DNA of 64,000 bases from Enterobacterales bacterium CwR94 (GTDB lineage Bacteria > Pseudomonadota > Gammaproteobacteria > Enterobacterales > Enterobacteriaceae), in the NCBI GenBank assembly GCA_002837195.1, contig KZ478064.1:124001-188000 (forward strand), read 5' to 3'. A program made the translations under genes and the position numbers. Below are positions 16,490 to 25,253 of this stretch, piece by piece. Under the pieces are notes generated by a model. That model did not search any database. It was not told the origin of the DNA and was given only the letters and a program-made list of their open reading frames with translations. Position 1 is the stretch's first letter, and each line of letters begins with the position of its first letter.

Positions 16490-16845
16490 TGAGCCGCATT
16501 GCAGGTAGCGTATTTTTCAAAGTAGATGGTCAGCAACTGTCACTGAATGGCGGCATTGAAGTGCCGATGAACACCACCGTCCGTGAAGACGTGATTGGTT
16601 TGGATGGCTCCGTCGATTTCAAGGAAACCTTCCGTGCGCCTTACACCAAAGGCACCTTTAAAGTGCCAAAGGACTTCCCTGTCGACAAGCTGATCCAGGC
16701 GGAAACCATGACCATCACCTCTGAGCTGGCGAACGGCATGGTGTATGTCCTGGCGAACGCCTGGCTCTCCGGCGAGGCAAACCACAATGCTGCTGATGGC
16801 ACGGTGGAACTGGAGTTCCACGGCCAGGAGGGCTTCTACCAGTGA
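16489..16845 (+). CDS. Tail tube protein, Mu gpM type
   Basis: This 118-residue protein starts SRIAGSVFFKVDGQQLSLNG and contains VIGLDGSVDFKETFRAPYTK, as in Mu gpM-type tube proteins. It forms the rigid inner tube that pierces the target membrane. It overlaps the sheath stop by one base and the chaperone start by GTGA, so the three are translationally coupled. Confidence 0.92.
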   Translation: MSRIAGSVFFKVDGQQLSLNGGIEVPMNTTVREDVIGLDGSVDFKETFRAPYTKGTFKVPKDFPVDKLIQAETMTITSELANGMVYVLANAWLSGEANHNAADGTVELEFHGQEGFYQ

Positions 16846-17114
16846 GCCAGGAACTGACCCTCAACAAACCCATTACGGCGCACGGGGAAACCCTGCACGT
16901 GCTGGAATTCACCGCGCCCACCGGACGTGATGTGCGTGAAACCGGTTATCCCTACCAGATGAATGATGACGGCTCGGTGAAGCTGCTGTCGCATGTGGTG
17001 GCGAAATACATCGTACGACTCTGCGGTATTCCGCTGAGTTCGGTCGATGATATGCATCCGGTGGATCTCAACGCGGCCGGTTGGGTGGTGGCAGGTTTTT
17101 TCCTGCAAGCCTGA
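16842..17114 (+). CDS. Tail assembly chaperone, short (unshifted) form
   Basis: This 90-residue protein starts with GTG overlapping the tube stop. LTLNKPITAHGETLHVLEFT is the Mu gp41-type tail assembly chaperone pattern. It would coat the tape measure during tail assembly. Near its end the message carries a slippery T-TTT-TTC at 17096-17102, where a minority of ribosomes shift -1 to make the longer form. Confidence 0.88.
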   Translation: MSQELTLNKPITAHGETLHVLEFTAPTGRDVRETGYPYQMNDDGSVKLLSHVVAKYIVRLCGIPLSSVDDMHPVDLNAAGWVVAGFFLQA

Positions 17115-17266
17115 CGCCTGAGGGCATCGTCGAGCGTTATTTCGACTGTGCCCGCTACTGGAAAATCAATCCCCTGACGTTACTGGATGAGCCGTTCGAT
17201 GTGCTGGAACTGCTCACCCGTCAGGGGAACCGCATTGAACGGGAGCGTAAGTATGGCGGAGTTTGA
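16842..17266 (+). CDS. Tail assembly chaperone, long form made by -1 frameshift
   Basis: Reading frame 0 to codon TTC at 17100-17102, slipping back one base and continuing at CCT (17102) gives a 141-residue fusion whose tail reads PASLTPEGIVERYFDCARYW. The downstream frame has no start of its own in a useful place and stays open to 17266, over the start of the tape measure gene. The same arrangement is conserved in Mu (gp41/gp42) and lambda (G/GT). The ratio of forms cannot be read from sequence. Confidence 0.85.
17096..17102 (+). promoter_or_regulatory. -1 ribosomal frameshift site T-TTT-TTC
   Basis: The heptamer fits X-XXY-YYZ in the zero frame (codons TTT at 17097 and TTC at 17100) and re-pairs fully after slipping to TTT TTT. 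It lies four codons before the zero-frame stop. The position inside the tail chaperone gene is exactly where such sites occur in long-tailed phages. Confidence 0.85.
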
Positions 17267-18962
17267 TTTGAGTCCATTGGGTGCCGGAGGTGAGCGTCTT
17301 CTGCCTGCGCTGGCTGGCGCGCATGAAAATGCCCGTAAGTTACAGGTGATCGTCAGGCCTGTAACCATCAATGTGCCCGCCCCGACGTTGGGTTGGCAGG
17401 CTGCGCCCGACGCCGATTTTCCAGCGCAAGAACCGGAGGCGCCACGTCCATCGGTGCAGCGCGACGCTTGGGGCGATTTTCACTCGCCCGTCGGTGCGCT
17501 GTTGACGAAAACGTTGGGCGCCTACGCCGAGCAGGAGTCAGGTGCGGCAGGATTAAAAGCCTCAATGCTGACGTCCAGTGGTCAGCCGGACGCCGCTTTT
17601 GATGCGGTGAATAAAATGGCGCTCATGCTGGGGCGGACGCTACCCGGTAGCGCAGCCGATTTCCAAAGCATGATGCAAACGCTGGTTGAGGAAGGGGTGT
17701 CAGCGCAAGACATTTTGCATGGTATGGGGGAGCAGGCCGCGACCTTTGCGGTCGCCATGCAGCAGACGCCAGAGGCTGCTGCAACCTTTGTCGCCAGCCT
17801 GCAAGCCGCCACCGGCACCACGGCACAAGAGATGCAGGGGGTGTTGGATACCGTGCAGCGTGCGCAACGAGCAGGGCTGGCAGAAAGCGATACGCTGGAT
17901 TTCTTCCGCCAGTTGCAGCCTGCGACAGGTCAGCAAAATGCCGCTGAAGTTCAGCGTCTGGCCCCTGCGGCAGTGATGCTTGGACGCAGTGGGTTTTCCG
18001 GCGCGGATGCCGGACAGGCAACCCGGACGCTTTTACAACGCACGCAAGAATCCGGACGCGTACGCGCGGCCAACCAGGCATTACAGGGAACGGGGATTAC
18101 CTTTGACTTCTCGGCCGATGCGGGTGATCTGCCTGCCACCTTACGTCAGTTGGAACAACTGCAAACGCTGAGTCAGCGCCAGCGTGACGGCGTGCTGGGC
18201 CAGTTGTTTGGTCATGATGATGCCACCTTGCGAGCGGTGGACGTGTTGATCAACCGAACCACGGCAGGCTATGCCCAGGTACAGCAACAGATGCTGCAAC
18301 AGGCAGACCTCAGTCAGCGGGCGGGCGTTTACATTGGCACGCTCTCCCAGCAGTGGGAAGTGCTCAATGACACGGTGAACAATGGGATGGCGGCTGCGGG
18401 AGCCGCCTTTGCGGGCGAGGCGATGTCTGGCATACAGACGCTGAGTGCGCTGGCGCAGGGCATGGGTGAACTGATTGCTCAGCATCCGTTATGGGTGCGG
18501 TCGGCGGCGGGAATTGCCGCGGCCTTTGGGGCGGTGAGCCTTGCGGTCACTGGCGTCACCTATGCCTTACGCATTATGAGTATGGTAGCTGCGCTGTCGC
18601 CGATGGGGCTGTTTATTCGCCTTATGGTCGCAGGGGCCGGGGCGATTATCGCGAACTGGGAAAGTGTGGCGAAGTGGTTCAACGATATCTGGCAGCCGAT
18701 TAGCGATCGTCTTGCGAGCTGGTGGGCCTCGCTGCGTGGCTTTTTTGCGGAAGATGAGGTGCAGACTTCTCTGTTCTCATCCCAGCCGTCCGCCGCGTTT
18801 GATACCTCTTCCATGATGGGGGGCGATCCGCGCAATACCCAGGGCGAGTTGCGCGTGACCTTTGATAACGCACCGCAGGGGATGCGCGTGATGGCGGATC
18901 AGAAAATGCCCGACAACATCGGTTATGACGTGGGCTACTCCTCATTAGCGCAGCGCTACTGA
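17253..18962 (+). CDS. Tail tape measure protein
   Basis: This 569-residue protein starts at the ATG at 17253 after GGGAGCG, inside the frameshifted chaperone frame. The long central part is helical and rich in Ala, Gln and Leu (TLVEEGVSAQDILHGMGEQA and similar). A hydrophobic segment at about 410-490 (GIAAAFGAVSLAVTGVTYAL, then LSPMGLFIRLMVAGAGAIIA) could enter the target membrane. At roughly 1.5 A per residue the tail would be about 85 nm, an inference from known tape measures. A longer frame opening at 17187 is not needed. Confidence 0.88.
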   Translation: MAEFDLSPLGAGGERLLPALAGAHENARKLQVIVRPVTINVPAPTLGWQAAPDADFPAQEPEAPRPSVQRDAWGDFHSPVGALLTKTLGAYAEQESGAAGLKASMLTSSGQPDAAFDAVNKMALMLGRTLPGSAADFQSMMQTLVEEGVSAQDILHGMGEQAATFAVAMQQTPEAAATFVASLQAATGTTAQEMQGVLDTVQRAQRAGLAESDTLDFFRQLQPATGQQNAAEVQRLAPAAVMLGRSGFSGADAGQATRTLLQRTQESGRVRAANQALQGTGITFDFSADAGDLPATLRQLEQLQTLSQRQRDGVLGQLFGHDDATLRAVDVLINRTTAGYAQVQQQMLQQADLSQRAGVYIGTLSQQWEVLNDTVNNGMAAAGAAFAGEAMSGIQTLSALAQGMGELIAQHPLWVRSAAGIAAAFGAVSLAVTGVTYALRIMSMVAALSPMGLFIRLMVAGAGAIIANWESVAKWFNDIWQPISDRLASWWASLRGFFAEDEVQTSLFSSQPSAAFDTSSMMGGDPRNTQGELRVTFDNAPQGMRVMADQKMPDNIGYDVGYSSLAQRY

Positions 18963-18996
18963 CGCCTTCACGGCTGACAACTTCAGGAGAACAGAC

Positions 18997-20301
18997 ATGC
19001 CAGGTTGGAAAGAACGGTTACAACCGGCGTCGTTTCGCGGCGTGGCGTTTAGCGTCGACAGCGACGAAGGCAGTTTTGGTCGGCGGGTGCAGGTGCATGA
19101 ATACCCGCTGCGTGATAAGCCCTGGACGGAGGATCTCGGGCGGGCGACACGACGTTTCACACTCACCGCCTATTTAGTGGGTCAGGATTTTATGACTCAG
19201 CGCGATCGCTTGATTGCGGCGATTGAGAAGCCCGGTGCGGCCACGTTAGTGCACCCGTTTTACGGTGAAATGACCGTCAATGTCGAAGGGGCCGTGCGGA
19301 TTTCGCACAGCAACCGTGAAGGGCGCTCGTGCAAGGTCAGTTTCGCGGTGGTGGAGTGCGGTGAATTAACCTTTCCGGTGGCCGGTATCGCAACGGCTTC
19401 ACTCCTGGCGGAAGCCTGCGCGGAATTGGATGCGCAAATTGCGGCAGCCTTCTCCGCATTCGATTTAGAAGGGCTGGCAGACTTCGTGCAAAGCGGCGTC
19501 ATCAATGATGCCGCCGCGATGCTGGATAAAGTCAGTGATGCTTTTGACATGGTGGATACCGGTATTGCCTCCGCCTCGCTGCTGCTCAAGGGCGAGCTGT
19601 GGCTGGTATTAACCCCTCCCGCGAACGTGCTGGATTTTATTGATTCGGTGCAGCGGCTATGGCGCTCCGGTAAGCGGCTGGAAAACAGTGCACAGGCGTT
19701 GGTCAGCCGCGTGCGGGCGTTGGCGAAGATCAGCATTGATTATGAATTTTCACCGCGCGGTGTCTGGCTCGCCGACAGCCGTACCACGCAGCAGAAAAAT
19801 CAGCAGCGCAATCTGTTAGCCGCAGCACTGCGGGTCAGTGCGTTAAGTGAAGCCGCGCTGAGTATTACACAACTGCCGCAGCCGAGGCGCACATCGCCTT
19901 CAGGCCTGAATGCGGCCAGTGTGCCAGACAGGGCGCGCAGCCATCCGGTACTGAATGCGGCGGAAAAGCGTGCGCCACAAGACAGTCTGTATTGGGATGA
20001 CCTGGTGGCACTGCGTGAGCAGGTGAATGCGGCTATCGATAACGAACGACTGAGAACCACGGATGACGTGTTGTTCCTGGCGCTGACGCAACTGCAGAGT
20101 CGGGTGAATCAGGATATTGCGACACGTTTGACGCAGGTGGAACGCACCGTGATGCGCTCGGCACCGGACGTCTTGCCCGCAGTGGTATTGGCAGCAAAAT
20201 GGTTCGATGATGCCGCGCGTGAAAATGACATTACGGGACGCAACAATATCGCGCATCCCGGCTTTGTGGCCGTTGCCCCACTGCGAGTACCCCTCCAATG
20301 A
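18997..20301 (+). CDS. Mu gp43-like tail/baseplate protein with DNA-circularisation N domain
   Basis: This 434-residue protein begins PGWKERLQPASFRGVAFSVD and FGRRVQVHEYPLRDKPWTED, the DNA_circ_N domain found after the tape measure gene in Mu-like tails. Despite the domain name, these are baseplate/tail components (Mu gpN position). The C-terminal half is helical and variable. Its stop overlaps the next start by ATGA. Confidence 0.87.
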   Translation: MPGWKERLQPASFRGVAFSVDSDEGSFGRRVQVHEYPLRDKPWTEDLGRATRRFTLTAYLVGQDFMTQRDRLIAAIEKPGAATLVHPFYGEMTVNVEGAVRISHSNREGRSCKVSFAVVECGELTFPVAGIATASLLAEACAELDAQIAAAFSAFDLEGLADFVQSGVINDAAAMLDKVSDAFDMVDTGIASASLLLKGELWLVLTPPANVLDFIDSVQRLWRSGKRLENSAQALVSRVRALAKISIDYEFSPRGVWLADSRTTQQKNQQRNLLAAALRVSALSEAALSITQLPQPRRTSPSGLNAASVPDRARSHPVLNAAEKRAPQDSLYWDDLVALREQVNAAIDNERLRTTDDVLFLALTQLQSRVNQDIATRLTQVERTVMRSAPDVLPAVVLAAKWFDDAARENDITGRNNIAHPGFVAVAPLRVPLQ

Positions 20302-21323
20302 ATGAGCAAGTCTTGCTCCGCATTAATGGCCAGCAATGGGGCGGCTGGACGTCGGTACGTATCGCCGCGGGCATTGAACGTGTGGCCCGGGATTTTAGTG
20401 TTGAAATCACGCACGGTTGGCCTGGTTACGATGCGGGTGACGAACGGCCGATCAGCGTGGGCGATAAAGTGGAGGTGCTGATCGGCGATGATCCCGTGAT
20501 GACCGGGTGGATCGAATCCACACCGCTGCGTTATGACGCCACCGCGATCGGCCGCACGATCAGTGGGCGTAGCCTGACCTGCGATCTGATCGATTGTGTC
20601 GCTGAACCGCTGCAGTTTCGCGAGCAATCCCTGGTGCAAATTGCCCGCGCGCTGGCGGCGCCTTTTGATGTGGCGGTCGTGAATGCCGGTGTGCCAGACA
20701 CGCTGCTACAGGGTGTACAGCCTTCTGCCGGGGAAACCGTGATGGCGGTGCTCAATAAGCTACTCGAACAGCAGCAGGCTTTGGCATTTGATGATGCGCA
20801 AGGGCGGTTGGTGTTAGGGCGCGTGGGTGAGCAGCGGGCGACAACGGCGTTGGTGCTGGGCGACAACATTTTATCCGGTGAGGCGACCAACAGTGTCAGC
20901 CAACGCTTCTCTGTCTATCGCGTCAGTGGCCAACGCGCAGGCAATGACGAGGACTTTGGCGACGCGACATTAACGGCCCTGCAACAAAGCGCCAGTGATG
21001 CGCAAATCACACGCTATCGACCGTTAATGATTCGCCAAACCGGCAACGCAACGGCCGCCAGTTGTCAGATGCGGGCCAACTTTGAAGCACAGCAGCGCGC
21101 TGCACGCTCACGGCAAGTGACGTATCGCGTACAAGGCTGGCGGCAAGGCGACGGTCAGTTGTGGCAGCCTAACCAACAGGTGATTGTCTGGGATCCGCTG
21201 CTGGGTTTTGACAACCAACCGCTGTTGCTGGCGGAAGTTACGTTCACCCTGGATACCAGTGGCAGCAAAACCACACTCACGCTGGCCCCTCCGGATGCTT
21301 ACTTGCCCGCACCTGCGCCTTAA
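20298..21323 (+). CDS. Baseplate hub protein, Mu gpP type
   Basis: This 341-residue protein contains LRINGQQWGGWTSVRIAAGI and RDFSVEITHGWPG, then IGDDPVMTGWIESTPLRYDA, typical of Mu gpP and T4 gp27-like hub proteins. The hub is the trimeric adapter between tube and central spike. Full length with a clean frame. It lies between the DNA-circularisation-type protein and the spike, as in Mu. Confidence 0.88.
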   Translation: MNEQVLLRINGQQWGGWTSVRIAAGIERVARDFSVEITHGWPGYDAGDERPISVGDKVEVLIGDDPVMTGWIESTPLRYDATAIGRTISGRSLTCDLIDCVAEPLQFREQSLVQIARALAAPFDVAVVNAGVPDTLLQGVQPSAGETVMAVLNKLLEQQQALAFDDAQGRLVLGRVGEQRATTALVLGDNILSGEATNSVSQRFSVYRVSGQRAGNDEDFGDATLTALQQSASDAQITRYRPLMIRQTGNATAASCQMRANFEAQQRAARSRQVTYRVQGWRQGDGQLWQPNQQVIVWDPLLGFDNQPLLLAEVTFTLDTSGSKTTLTLAPPDAYLPAPAP

Positions 21324-21349
21324 CGCGTCCGCATAAATTTGGAGGTTTC

Positions 21350-21898
21350 ATGAAAAATGTGTTTACCGGCCTGAAACTTGGGCTGGGGAATCTTATCGCC
21401 CGCGGTGTGCTGCGCGCGCTGGACTCACATGCCAAGTGTCAACGTGCCTCACTGACGCTGATGGCGGGAGAAGTGACCGAAGGGCTGGAATACCTCGAAC
21501 CCTATGGGCTGACATCGACGGCCCATCCGGGGGCTGAAAGTGTCGTGCTGTTTCTGGAAGCGGATCGTTCACACGGGGTGGTGATTAACGTTGCCGACCG
21601 ACGCTACCGCCTGCAAGGGCTTGAGCAGGGCGAAGTGGCGTTGTACAGCGATGAGGGCGACAGTCTGGTGTTGCGGCGCGGCAACCGGGTGGAGCTGTCA
21701 ACCAAGACGTTTATCGTCAATGCCCAGGAGCGTGTGACCTTTAACACGCCGCTGTTGGAGGTGCCGCAAGGTGAGATCCGTGACAAAACCTCCACGATCT
21801 CGTCACTGCGTCAAACCTACAACGGCCATACGCACAAAGAGAACGGTGATGGCGGTGGAACGACCGACAAACCTGCTGCGCAAATGGGGGCTGCATGA
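21350..21898 (+). CDS. Baseplate spike protein, Mu gp45 type
   Basis: This 182-residue protein has an N-terminal OB-like part and a beta-helical C-terminus ending in YNGHTHKENGDGGGTTDKP. The His160-x-His162 motif is the iron-binding apex typical of Mu gp45 and P2 gpV spikes, which punctures the outer membrane. GGAGG precedes the start. The motif's preservation suggests a particle able to penetrate. Confidence 0.9.
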   Translation: MKNVFTGLKLGLGNLIARGVLRALDSHAKCQRASLTLMAGEVTEGLEYLEPYGLTSTAHPGAESVVLFLEADRSHGVVINVADRRYRLQGLEQGEVALYSDEGDSLVLRRGNRVELSTKTFIVNAQERVTFNTPLLEVPQGEIRDKTSTISSLRQTYNGHTHKENGDGGGTTDKPAAQMGAA

Positions 21899-22308
21899 TC
21901 GTTTTTGTGAATGGGCATGAAAAACCGGCCAATGCTCCTCTCACCCGACTGGAGCGGGCAGTGATGATTTCCCTGTTTAGCTGGCGGCGTGCTGAGCCGG
22001 ACGATATCAGTGACGAACGCTACGGCTGGTGGGGAGACAGCTGGCCGTCACGGGAAAACGACCGTATTGGCTCACGACTCTGGCTGCTGCGGCGCAGCAC
22101 GTTGACGAATCACACGGCGATTAAGGCCCGCGAGTATCTGCAACAGGCCCTGAATTGGATGCTGGAAGATGGCGTGGTGACGCACTTTGAGGTTCAGGCT
22201 GAGCGCACGGGGATCAACACGCTGGGGATCAAACTCACCCTGTGGCAGCAGGATGGTAGCTACCACAACATGACCTTTGACGATATTTGGAGTGAACTCA
22301 ATGGCTGA
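21895..22308 (+). CDS. Baseplate wedge protein, Mu gp46 type
   Basis: This 137-residue protein contains ERAVMISLFSWRRAEPDDIS, RYGWWGDSWPSRENDRIGSR and LWLLRRSTLTNHTAIKAREY, the GP46 family pattern, related in role to T4 gp25. It joins the sheath to the baseplate. It overlaps the spike gene by ATGA and the next gene by eight bases. Confidence 0.92.
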   Translation: MIVFVNGHEKPANAPLTRLERAVMISLFSWRRAEPDDISDERYGWWGDSWPSRENDRIGSRLWLLRRSTLTNHTAIKAREYLQQALNWMLEDGVVTHFEVQAERTGINTLGIKLTLWQQDGSYHNMTFDDIWSELNG

Positions 22309-23377
22309 CAGTGGATTTAACCGACCGTCGTTGCCGACGCTGATCGCGACATTACGCAGTGATCTGATGAACCGTCTGCATGAAGAGGGGGTATTGCGTC
22401 GTCTGGACACGGAAGTGTATGCCCGGGTACAGGCGGCGGCGGTACATAGCCTGTATGGCTACCTGGATTATCTGGCACGAAACCTATTACCGGATCAGGC
22501 TGATGAGAGCTGGTTAGTGCGGCATGCACAGATAAAACGCTGTCCCCGCAAACCGGCAGCGGCGGCAACGGGGTTTGTACGATGGGAAGGGGTGGCGGGC
22601 AGTCCTACGCTCCCCGCGGGCACCTTGCTTACGCGCGATGATCAAACCCGTTTTACCACGACTGCTGCCGCCAGCGCGGCCAATGGGGTGTTGCGAGCGC
22701 CTGTGCAGGCCGTAGATGCGGGTTCAGCCGGCAATGCTGATGATCGTGTGGCACTGCGCCTGACGATGCCGATCCCTGGTCTCTCCTCTACCGCGATGGC
22801 GGAAGCCATTCGCGGCGGTGAGGATATCGAAGCGTTGGAGGCCTGGCGGCTACGCATCATGGAGCGTTGGTACTGGACGCCGCAGGGAGGAGCGGATGCC
22901 GACTACATTATTTGGGCTAAAGAGATCCCGACCATTACGCGAGCCTGGACGCGGCGTCACTGGCAGGGCATTGGCACCGTCGGGGTGATGATTGCCACCA
23001 ACGACGCCGATAATCCGGTGCCTTCACCAGAAACCATTGCGGCGGTGAAAGCCCATATTCTGCCGTTGGCTCCGGTGGCCGGTGCGGGGTTAACGGTGTT
23101 CCCGGTGACTGCAAAGCGCATCTCCTTAACGTTGAGTCTGGCGAGGGATACCCCGGCGATTCGGGCTGCGGTCATCGCCGAACTGAAAGCCTTTATGCTG
23201 CGTGATGGCGAGCCAGGAGAAAAACTCTATCTCTCACGTATCAGCGAAGCCGTCAGCCTGGCAGGCAGCGAGTACGCGCATCGCCTGATCAGTCCCACGC
23301 AAGACATTGCGTTGACCGCAACGGAGTTACCGGTGCTGGGTGAGGTGATATGGCAAAACTATTCACTGGCGGGGTAA
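22301..23377 (+). CDS. Baseplate J-like wedge protein, Mu gp47 type
   Basis: This 358-residue protein starts ADSGFNRPSLPTLIATLRSD and contains GFVRWEGVAGSPTLPAGTLL and GGEDIEALEAWRLRIMERWY, all typical of the baseplate J family. It forms the wedge ring that triggers sheath contraction. The start at 22301 follows GGAG; a frame opening at 22277 lies inside the previous gene and is not needed. Confidence 0.92.
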   Translation: MADSGFNRPSLPTLIATLRSDLMNRLHEEGVLRRLDTEVYARVQAAAVHSLYGYLDYLARNLLPDQADESWLVRHAQIKRCPRKPAAAATGFVRWEGVAGSPTLPAGTLLTRDDQTRFTTTAAASAANGVLRAPVQAVDAGSAGNADDRVALRLTMPIPGLSSTAMAEAIRGGEDIEALEAWRLRIMERWYWTPQGGADADYIIWAKEIPTITRAWTRRHWQGIGTVGVMIATNDADNPVPSPETIAAVKAHILPLAPVAGAGLTVFPVTAKRISLTLSLARDTPAIRAAVIAELKAFMLRDGEPGEKLYLSRISEAVSLAGSEYAHRLISPTQDIALTATELPVLGEVIWQNYSLAG

Positions 23378-23382
23378 GCACC

Positions 23383-23970
23383 ATGAACCTGGAGCAAGAG
23401 TACACGCAGTTGCTGTATGCCCTGTTGCCACCGGGCCCAGCCTGGGGAGGCGAAAATAATCTGCTGGAGGGACTGGCCCCGTCGCTGGCAGCGACGCATC
23501 AGCGGGGTCTGGATCTCCTGCGCGAAGTCGACCCGGCCAGAACCGAAGAGTTAATTGAACGCTATGAAGCGCTGTGTGGTTTACCCGATGACTGCACGAT
23601 CGATGAGGCGCAAACCCTGTCGCAGCGCCAGCAGCGATTGGATGCCAAAGTCAGTATTCCCGGAGGGATCAATGCGACTTTTTATCGTCAACAATTGGAT
23701 GCCCTGGGCTACTACGACGTCACCATTGAACAATTTCAACATCTCAACAGCAGCCCGAATCCAGAATGGGGCGATCGTTGGCGTTACTACTGGCGGGTCA
23801 GTATTCCCGCCGATGCCCAGTTTCGTTGGATGACCTGCAGCAGCGAATGCAATGCCGAGCTGCGTACCTGGGGCGATACGGTGGTGGAATGCATCATCAA
23901 CAAACTCAGCCCCTCTCACACCGTCGTGGTCTTTAGCTACTCAGAAGGAAACGCACATGCATCGAATTGA
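23383..23970 (+). CDS. Tail protein, Mu gp48 type (DUF2313)
   Basis: This 195-residue protein contains EYTQLLYALLPPGPAWGGEN and LIERYEALCGLPDD, the DUF2313/gp48 signature (P2 gpI position). It links the baseplate wedge to the fibre. I chose the ATG at 23383 just after the gp47 stop; an upstream in-frame start at 23350 would overlap gp47. Its 3' end overlaps the fibre gene by 14 bases. Confidence 0.87.
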   Translation: MNLEQEYTQLLYALLPPGPAWGGENNLLEGLAPSLAATHQRGLDLLREVDPARTEELIERYEALCGLPDDCTIDEAQTLSQRQQRLDAKVSIPGGINATFYRQQLDALGYYDVTIEQFQHLNSSPNPEWGDRWRYYWRVSIPADAQFRWMTCSSECNAELRTWGDTVVECIINKLSPSHTVVVFSYSEGNAHASN

Positions 23971-25252
23971 TACCCCCACCGCGCAAAAGGACAAATTTGG
24001 CGCGGGTAAAAATGGTTTTACCAATGGTGACGCAACGGCAGGTATCCGGGCCACCCAACTGATCGATACCTACTGGGACAGCGTTCAGGAAGAGCTGTGC
24101 GCGGTTATTGAGGCGGCAGGACTTAAACTCGAAAAAACCAAAAACACGCAGCTATTGGAAGCCATTCGCGGCATATTAAATAAAAAGGTGTCTGATGATG
24201 CGCTATTGAAAGCTAATAATCTTAGTGATGTTGTGAATAAACCTCAGGCGCTGAGCAACATTGGTGGCGTGCCGGTTGCCCGAAAGGTAAATGGTCGTGA
24301 ATTAAACCAGGATATCGCCATCACCACCCAGGATATTTATAATAGTCAGGCGACTGCTATTCCAAATGCAGCCAATTTAAATAGCTATGTCACGCCAGGG
24401 TTATATTTTCAGGCAGCAAATGCGAATGCAGCCTCCGGGGCAAATTATCCAGAGGCGATGGCGGGTGCTCTGGAAGTTATCAAGCATGCAGGTATTACAC
24501 AGCGTTATAGTATTTATAATAGCTCGCGTACCTATATTCGCACGATGTACCAGAACGTCTGGACAGCTTGGTCTAAAGTCTATGATACACAGAATAAACC
24601 AACGGTGGCGGAGATTGGGGCTATCCCGCTTACAGGCAGCCTTTATGTTTCGGGACCTGTTCGAAATAGTGCAGAGTATCAAACAACCGCGGCTAATAAC
24701 TTTCGTATGATTTATGGCTCCTATTCAACGTTTTGGCGGCAGGATGGTGGGCGTATTTATTTAATGCTGACCAACCCAGGCGATCAGTATGGTGGATATA
24801 ACAGCCTTCGTCCATTTTATGTTGACTTAGCAACGGGTAAAGTTTTTATGGAAAATGGTGTTGCAATTATTGGCAACACCAATATTAATGGACAGGTAAT
24901 TCCTGCGAACTATGCAAACTTTGATGCGCGTTATTACTCAAAATCTCAAAGTGATGCAGGTTATAATGCAAAAAATACAGCTTCACTTGGCGCGTCAGGT
25001 TGGCACAGGGATTCTAGTACGGGATTAATTATTCAATATGGTGCGGTTTCAAGAACTGCTGATGCGAACGTTGTAACGTTTCCAAGAGCATTTCCGAATG
25101 CCTGCCGTGCTGTTTTTTTGTCAAAAAATGAAGTTCATATTGGCCCCAACTCTAAAGCAAACATTGCAGCTCAGATACTGAGTACTACGCAATTCCGTGC
25201 ATGGTTATGGGGTGAAGAACACTCTGCATATTGGCTGGCGATAGGTAATTAA
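23957..25252 (+). CDS. Tail fibre (receptor-binding) protein with pyocin-knob and gp53-like C-terminus
   Basis: This 431-residue fibre has an N-terminal attachment part (HRIDTPTAQKDKFGAGKNGF, residues 2-21), a fibre repeat LSDVVNKPQALSNIGG (89-104), a pyocin-knob-like domain at about 140-215 (WTAWSKVYDTQNKPT near its end) and a gp53-like C-terminal domain from about 345 (GWHRDSSTGLIIQYG, then TFPRAFPNACRAV). From about base 24180 onward the DNA turns clearly AT-rich compared with the tail genes, which suggests a separately acquired receptor-binding tip. This protein sets the target range. The start follows AGAAGGAAA. Confidence 0.88.
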   Translation: MHRIDTPTAQKDKFGAGKNGFTNGDATAGIRATQLIDTYWDSVQEELCAVIEAAGLKLEKTKNTQLLEAIRGILNKKVSDDALLKANNLSDVVNKPQALSNIGGVPVARKVNGRELNQDIAITTQDIYNSQATAIPNAANLNSYVTPGLYFQAANANAASGANYPEAMAGALEVIKHAGITQRYSIYNSSRTYIRTMYQNVWTAWSKVYDTQNKPTVAEIGAIPLTGSLYVSGPVRNSAEYQTTAANNFRMIYGSYSTFWRQDGGRIYLMLTNPGDQYGGYNSLRPFYVDLATGKVFMENGVAIIGNTNINGQVIPANYANFDARYYSKSQSDAGYNAKNTASLGASGWHRDSSTGLIIQYGAVSRTADANVVTFPRAFPNACRAVFLSKNEVHIGPNSKANIAAQILSTTQFRAWLWGEEHSAYWLAIGN

Positions 25253-25253
25253 T

